DNA from: Erysipelotrichaceae bacterium | GTDB lineage: Bacteria; Bacillota_I; Bacilli_A; Erysipelotrichales; Erysipelotrichaceae | Assembly (NCBI GenBank): GCA_013334325.1 | Contig: JAAXXT010000011.1 | Span: 1-60,765, forward strand | Length of the DNA stretch: 60,765 nucleotides | Reading direction: 5' to 3' | Shown: piece after piece, positions 57,334-60,765 of the stretch | Layout: the number at the start of each line of letters is the position of its first letter | How positions within the stretch are numbered: position 1 is the stretch's first letter | Notes under the pieces: generated by a model | What the model was told of the DNA's origin: nothing | The model's database searches: none | What the model saw: only the letters and a program-made list of their open reading frames with translations | Position numbers and translations under genes: made by a program

Positions 57334-58212
57334 TTAAACTTTCTCCTTCACATTCTTACCTAATAAACCACTTGGTTTAACGATCAAGATAAGGATCAAG
57401 ATCCCATAAACAACGGCATCTTTATATAAAGTACTTCCATAGCCTGCCACTAAGGTTTCTATTAAGCCAATCGCAAAGCCCCCTATCATAGCCCCAGGAA
57501 TGATCCCGATGCCTCCAAAGACAGCCGCAACGAAAGCTTTTAAACCAGGCGCAAAGCCCATAAATGGATAGATCTTAATATAGTAGAGGCCAACCATGAT
57601 TCCCGCAGCCGCAGCCAACGCAGAACCTATGGCGAAAGTAATCGTGATGGTATTATCAACATTGACACCCATCAAAACAGAAGCATCTTTGTCTACCGCT
57701 ACTGAACGCATAGCACGTCCTAGTTTTGTTTTCTTGACAATGAACTGTAAGATGAACATCAAGATGATCGACGTAAAGAAGATGACGAGCTGTAACAAAT
57801 TAATACGAACTCCGTAGACATCAAAGTATTGGTTAGCAATGATCTGTGGGAAAGCATAGATATTGGCTCCCATGATCAACTGAGTTCCATTTTGGATTAA
57901 AAAAGAAACACCGATGGCGGTGATCAACGCTGCAGTTTTTGATGATTTACGTAAAGGCTTATACGCAACGCGTTCGATGATAACCCCGAAAAGCGCCGTT
58001 ACAGCCATCGCTACGATCAATGCAGCAAAGAAATTGAGTTTGAATGTTGTGATGGCCACCATCCCAACATAGGCCCCAAACATAAAAATATCGCCATGGG
58101 CAAAGTTGATCAATTTGATAATTCCATAAACCATGGTATAGCCCAAAGCAATCAGTGCGTACACACTACCTATGGACAATCCATTAATGAGCTGCTGTAT
58201 AAATTGTGTCAT
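57334..58212 (-). CDS. livH: Branched-chain amino acid ABC permease LivH
   Basis: A 292-residue permease with about eight transmembrane helices. SIGSVYALIALGYTMVYG and LINFAHGDIFMFGAY (about 15-50), and AVDKDASVLMGVNVD are typical. A ribosome binding site AAGGAGGGTATAT is present. A hairpin separates it from the binding protein gene. Confidence 0.94.
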   Translation of the reverse strand: MTQFIQQLINGLSIGSVYALIALGYTMVYGIIKLINFAHGDIFMFGAYVGMVAITTFKLNFFAALIVAMAVTALFGVIIERVAYKPLRKSSKTAALITAIGVSFLIQNGTQLIMGANIYAFPQIIANQYFDVYGVRINLLQLVIFFTSIILMFILQFIVKKTKLGRAMRSVAVDKDASVLMGVNVDNTITITFAIGSALAAAAGIMVGLYYIKIYPFMGFAPGLKAFVAAVFGGIGIIPGAMIGGFAIGLIETLVAGYGSTLYKDAVVYGILILILIVKPSGLLGKNVKEKV

Positions 58213-58236
58213 ATACCCTCCTTCTTTTTAAGAGAC

Positions 58237-58267
58237 AAACAGGTGAAAGTTGACCTTTCACCTGTTT
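58237..58267 (-). terminator. Intercistronic hairpin between livJ and livH
   Basis: AAACAGGTGAAAG and CTTTCACCTGTTT form a 13-bp stem around GTCAA, followed on the minus strand by GTCTC rather than a T-run. It probably limits readthrough or stabilises the binding-protein message. Confidence 0.7.
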
Positions 58268-58290
58268 ACATAATACACTAAGGTTTCGGA

Positions 58291-59445
58291 TTAAGGATTG
58301 ACGATAACAGCGTTCGTTTGTTCGCCATTGGTCAATTGTACAACGATCGCAGATTTAACTGGATTGTTCAAAGCATCAAATGAGATGGTTCCAGTAACCC
58401 CTTCAAAACCAGTGGTAGCTTTCATAGCATCACGAACTTTAACAGGATCTGTACCAGCAGCATCGATAGCAGCAAACAACATGTACATAGCATCGTAAGC
58501 CAAAGCACTCAAAGCACTTGGAGCTTCACCAGCAGAAGCAGTATACGCAGCGATGAAGGAAGTAACTTTAGCATTGTCAACGATGGTTGAGAAGTGGGTC
58601 GAGAAATAAACATTGTTTACATTCGATGCTCCGCCAGCCAAGTCATTTAGATCAGGAGACTCAAAGCCGTCTGGTCCAACGATCGCAACTGTTTCTAAAC
58701 CAGCAGTAGCACGTGCTTGATTGATGATCAAACCAGCTCTAGCAGCATAGTCAGCAACGAACAATACATCAAATTCGCCTAAGGCAGCAATTGAAGTCAA
58801 TTGAGCACTGAAGTCGGTATCTGAATCAGCATAGTAGAATACATCAGATAATACTTCGCCACCATTGGCTGTAAACTGAGTTGTAAAGATGGAAGCCAAG
58901 TCTTTAGCATAATCGGAAGAGTTAGATCCCATAACAACTGCTTTTTTAGCAGATAGATTATCGGAAGCAAAGTTCGCTAATACTAAACCTTGGAATGGAT
59001 CAATGAAGCAAGCACGGAATACGAATGGATTAACAACATCCCCGTTCATCGTAACTTTGGCATTCGTTCCAGATGGAGTAATGGTCAATACTTCAGATTC
59101 TAAAGCAACAGGCCCAATCGCCATGGTAGGCGCGGAAGTCGCAGAACCTAAGATCGCAACAACACCTTCTTGAATCAACTTCTGTGAATTTTCAACAGCT
59201 TTGGCTGTATCGTAAGCATTGTCATAAATAACGAGTTCAACTTGTTTCCCGTCGATCCCGCCAGCTTTGTTGATTTCGGCAACAGCCAATTCAGCTGCTT
59301 TTTTCTCAGGAACACCGTAAACGGAGACTTCGCCTGTGAGTTCCAGATTCAACCCGATTTTAATCGTTTTAGGCGTACTAGTACACGCGGTTAATCCGGA
59401 AAGTACCAGTAAAGTCAGAGCTAATAAACTTATTAATTTCTTCAT
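58291..59445 (-). CDS. livJ: Branched-chain amino acid-binding lipoprotein
   Basis: A 384-residue Leu/Ile/Val-binding-type periplasmic-fold protein. Signal peptide with lipobox LTAC (C21), then IKIGLNLELTGEVSVYG, VVAILGSATSAPTMA and later SALAYDAMYMLFAAID. GTACC with AGGAGGGTACAT before ATG. First gene of the liv operon. Confidence 0.92.
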   Translation of the reverse strand: MKKLISLLALTLLVLSGLTACTSTPKTIKIGLNLELTGEVSVYGVPEKKAAELAVAEINKAGGIDGKQVELVIYDNAYDTAKAVENSQKLIQEGVVAILGSATSAPTMAIGPVALESEVLTITPSGTNAKVTMNGDVVNPFVFRACFIDPFQGLVLANFASDNLSAKKAVVMGSNSSDYAKDLASIFTTQFTANGGEVLSDVFYYADSDTDFSAQLTSIAALGEFDVLFVADYAARAGLIINQARATAGLETVAIVGPDGFESPDLNDLAGGASNVNNVYFSTHFSTIVDNAKVTSFIAAYTASAGEAPSALSALAYDAMYMLFAAIDAAGTDPVKVRDAMKATTGFEGVTGTISFDALNNPVKSAIVVQLTNGEQTNAVIVNP

Positions 59446-59474
59446 ATGTACCCTCCTTTGAGTAATATGTGTTC

Positions 59475-59503
59475 ATTCTATATGAAAGTTATGTGAAATG
59501 CAA
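59475..59503 (-). promoter_or_regulatory. Promoter of the liv operon
   Basis: TTGCAT (59498-59503), 17-base spacer, TAGAAT (59475-59480) on the minus strand, 29 bases before the binding-protein start. Confidence 0.6.
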
Positions 59504-59511
59504 TCAATTTC

Positions 59512-59540
59512 TTACATTTTCTTTATGTAAATATTTACAT
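59512..59540. repeat. Three TTACAT half-sites including a perfect 16-bp palindrome upstream of the liv promoter
   Basis: ATGTAAAT and ATTTACAT form a perfect palindrome (59525-59540); a further TTACAT (59512-59517) pairs with the first arm. It lies just upstream of the liv -35 box, a position typical for activator sites. Regulator unknown. Confidence 0.5.
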
Positions 59541-59554
59541 TTTATTAATAGATA

Positions 59555-59580
59555 GAATAAAAGCATCTTTCGATGCTTTT
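59555..59580 (-). terminator. Terminator after tRNA-Lys
   Basis: AAAAGCATC and GATGCTTTT pair around GAAA, followed by ATTC on the minus strand. Confidence 0.82.
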
Positions 59581-59589
59581 GTGTAAAGA

Positions 59590-59665
59590 TGGTGACCAGT
59601 CAGGGATTCGAACCCTGGACCCACTGATTAAGAGTCAGTTGCTCTACCAACTGAGCTAACCGGTC
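59590..59665 (-). tRNA. tRNA-Lys (anticodon CUU)
   Basis: The acceptor stem GACCGGT/ACTGGTC has a wobble pair. D-arm GCTCAGTTGGTAGAGC, anticodon loop CTCTTAA giving CUU, T-loop GGTTCGAATCC and encoded CCA are present. Confidence 0.95.
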
Positions 59666-59680
59666 GTTAGTTGCCTTATG

Positions 59681-59709
59681 ATTATAGCGTAAAAAACAAG
59701 ACAATGCAA
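59681..59709 (-). promoter_or_regulatory. Promoter of tRNA-Lys
   Basis: TTGCAT (59704-59709), 17-base spacer, perfect TATAAT (59681-59686) on the minus strand, 15 bases before the tRNA. Confidence 0.72.
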
Positions 59710-59787
59710 TAACCCACAGCGCTTTGGATTAACTTCGTTTTATTTTTCCCTATCCTTATTATATAATAACGCTAAGGAGAACACGTT

Positions 59788-59988
59788 ATGAAAAATGTAG
59801 GTAAGAAAGACGCAGCCATTAGATACTTCCTTGCGGCCCTCATCATCGCAGCAGCTGTCTATTTAGGGAAAGATACAGTCACCAAAGCGATCTTGTTTGC
59901 AGTCGCAGTTGGGATCATGTTAACTGCTCGATATAGCTTCTGTCCAATCTATAAAGTATTTGGGATCAAAACCAATAAGAAAGACTAA
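59788..59988 (+). CDS. DUF2892 small membrane protein
   Basis: A 66-residue protein with two hydrophobic segments (about 10-26 and 30-46) and the motif FCPIYKVFGIKT typical of DUF2892 (YgaP-like transmembrane domain). Start supported by AAGGAGAACACGTT and a TATAAT box at 59762-59767. Function unknown. Confidence 0.82.
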   Translation: MKNVGKKDAAIRYFLAALIIAAAVYLGKDTVTKAILFAVAVGIMLTARYSFCPIYKVFGIKTNKKD

Positions 59989-60012
59989 ACATCATAAACA
60001 TGATGTTTTTTT
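59987..60012 (+). terminator. Terminator after the DUF2892 gene
   Basis: AAACATCAT and ATGATGTTT pair around AAAC, followed by TTTT. Confidence 0.85.
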
Positions 60013-60018
60013 ATGCAT

Positions 60019-60043
60019 AAAAAAAGTAAACATCTCAGTTTAC
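60019..60043 (-). terminator. Terminator of the tRNA-Asn/Glu transcript
   Basis: GTAAAC and GTTTAC pair around a 6-base loop on the minus strand, followed by seven T. Confidence 0.75.
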
Positions 60044-60055
60044 AGTTTTTTTGAT

Positions 60056-60131
60056 TGGTGACCCGTACGGGATTCGAACCCGTGAATGTTTGCGTGAAAG
60101 GCAAATGAGTTGACCGTTTCTCCAACGGGCC
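60056..60131 (-). tRNA. tRNA-Glu (anticodon UUC)
   Basis: The acceptor stem GGCCCGT/ACGGGTC, anticodon loop CTTTCAC giving UUC, T-loop GGTTCGAATCC and encoded CCA are present. Four bases downstream of tRNA-Asn. Confidence 0.95.
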
Positions 60132-60135
60132 ACAA

Positions 60136-60210
60136 TGGCGCCTAAAGTAGGGCTCGAACCTACGACCAACCGGTTAACAGCCGGTTGCTCTACCACTGAG
60201 CTATTTAGGC
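60136..60210 (-). tRNA. tRNA-Asn (anticodon GUU)
   Basis: The acceptor stem GCCTAAA/TTTAGGC, discriminator G, anticodon loop CTGTTAA giving GUU, T-loop GGTTCGAGCCC and encoded CCA are present. Confidence 0.95.
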
Positions 60211-60222
60211 AAGTGCTCAATA

Positions 60223-60251
60223 AATATAACACAAGTGTTCTTTTTTTTCAA
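60223..60251 (-). promoter_or_regulatory. Promoter of the tRNA-Asn/tRNA-Glu pair
   Basis: TTGAAA (60246-60251), 17-base spacer, TATATT (60223-60228) on the minus strand, 12 bases before tRNA-Asn. Confidence 0.72.
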
Positions 60252-60261
60252 GATAAAAGTG

Positions 60262-60765
60262 TTAAATAGGCGTTTCAAAGATCGGAACTTTTTCCTCGTG
60301 GACATGAGATAAATTCTTTACCCATTTTTCTTTCTTAACAAGACCATACGCAAAGAAGAATTTAAGGAAATCTGTGCTTTGTCCTACCAAGTAAATGATA
60401 TAGACATTCCAGTTGGTAAAATAGGCAACAGCACCTACCACAGGTAGATTGACCAACCACATAAATACCGCATCCATCAATAATGTAGACTTTGTATCGC
60501 CACCCGCTCTTAAGATAAAGAAGCACTGAGCGTTTGACATATAGAGCCAAAACATACAGGCCATGATCCTTAAGAAAGCTTCTGATGTCGCTCTTGAAAC
60601 TTGGCTCACATCATACCATTGAGGTACGATATATGAAGCCCCAAACATAAGTAGACCCAATAGGATGGCCAATAGTTGAGAGAAATGGATGAGCTTATAG
60701 GCATCCTTACGCGCTTCTTCAAGTTTATTCGCACCTAATGCCTGGGAAATAACGACAGTTGTAGC
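60262..60765 (-). CDS. MATE family multidrug/metabolite exporter (partial, C-terminal part)
   Basis: 168 codons of a frame that stays open to the right edge, so the N-terminus lies outside. The sequence begins ATTVVISQALGANKLEEARK, a MATE motif, followed by helices with IMACMFWLYMSNAQCFFILRAGGDTKST, characteristic of MATE half two (only part of these stretches is diagnostic). About four transmembrane helices are visible, then a charged tail. MATE proteins export drugs or metabolites using Na+ or H+ gradients; substrate unknown. Confidence 0.87.
   Translation of the reverse strand, partial: ATTVVISQALGANKLEEARKDAYKLIHFSQLLAILLGLLMFGASYIVPQWYDVSQVSRATSEAFLRIMACMFWLYMSNAQCFFILRAGGDTKSTLLMDAVFMWLVNLPVVGAVAYFTNWNVYIIYLVGQSTDFLKFFFAYGLVKKEKWVKNLSHVHEEKVPIFETPI

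Noticed and set aside
59446-59589. Possible T-box or other amino acid riboswitch upstream of the liv operon
   Set aside because: The leader is under 40 bases, and no T-box sequence or specifier stem is visible.
60035-60232. A 65-codon open frame on the minus strand
   Set aside because: It runs through the tRNA-Glu and tRNA-Asn genes and has no coding character.

Overview
The window looks like a chromosomal segment of a free-living, fermentative, low-GC bacterium of the Bacillota/Mycoplasmatota type. Strong purine-rich ribosome binding sites, many overlapping start/stop codons, lipobox lipoproteins and the gene families point that way. TGA is used as a normal stop codon in many genes, which excludes the Mycoplasma/Spiroplasma code. 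The mix of an NADH-linked [FeFe]-hydrogenase module, lipoproteins and few wall-related genes would fit an Izemoplasma/Acholeplasma-like or clostridial lineage; this placement is inference. No mobile elements, phage genes or CRISPR arrays were seen, and most genes lie on the minus strand.

Layout. 1-3495: eight overlapping minus-strand genes of a hydrogenase-type operon (NuoE-like, two DRTGG proteins, two GHKL ATPases, a PHP protein, a small [2Fe-2S] protein and the start of a NuoF-like subunit). 3.7-20 kb: a mixed region with LemA/TPM, GH3 and GH1 glucosidases, membrane proteins, an ArAE exporter, flavodoxin, nitroreductase, a secreted two-FN3 protein behind a cyclic-di-GMP-I riboswitch, an FMN-binding membrane reductase, ThpR and a mutarotase-like protein. 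19.7-25.9 kb: a nickel-themed operon (HypB, a multidomain Fe-S/flavin oxidoreductase, HypA, a NicO/UreH-like transporter, a DUF5692-like membrane protein) read away from a divergent TetR gene, with a perfect palindrome between its -35 and -10 boxes. 26-37.1 kb: DUF2752 and TM2 proteins, then the complete UMP operon pyrR-B-C-carA-carB-K-D-F-E with two PyrR attenuators.

37.2-46.4 kb: an alpha-1,6-glucan locus with a binding lipoprotein, two permeases, an intracellular GH66 enzyme, a ROK regulator, a GH13 glucosidase and a GH66 lipoprotein; no ABC ATPase is encoded here. 46.6-49.9 kb: pstS-C-A-B, whose PstB has substitutions in the Walker A, Walker B and Q-loop motifs. 50.3-52.1 kb: a PAS-GGDEF-HD-GYP protein, which could supply or remove the c-di-GMP sensed by the riboswitch. 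52.3-60.8 kb: tRNA-Leu, a NUDIX/thioredoxin-reductase-like/flavodoxin group, a LivJ-H-M-G-F branched-chain amino acid transporter with a CBS-ACT protein at its end, tRNAs Lys, Glu and Asn, a DUF2892 protein and a partial MATE exporter.

The strongest candidates for something under-described are the TetR-controlled HypAB/oxidoreductase/nickel-transporter operon, the c-di-GMP-controlled FN3 surface protein, the two-GH66 alpha-glucan locus and the divergent PstB. All similarity calls are from reading the sequence; no searches were run.
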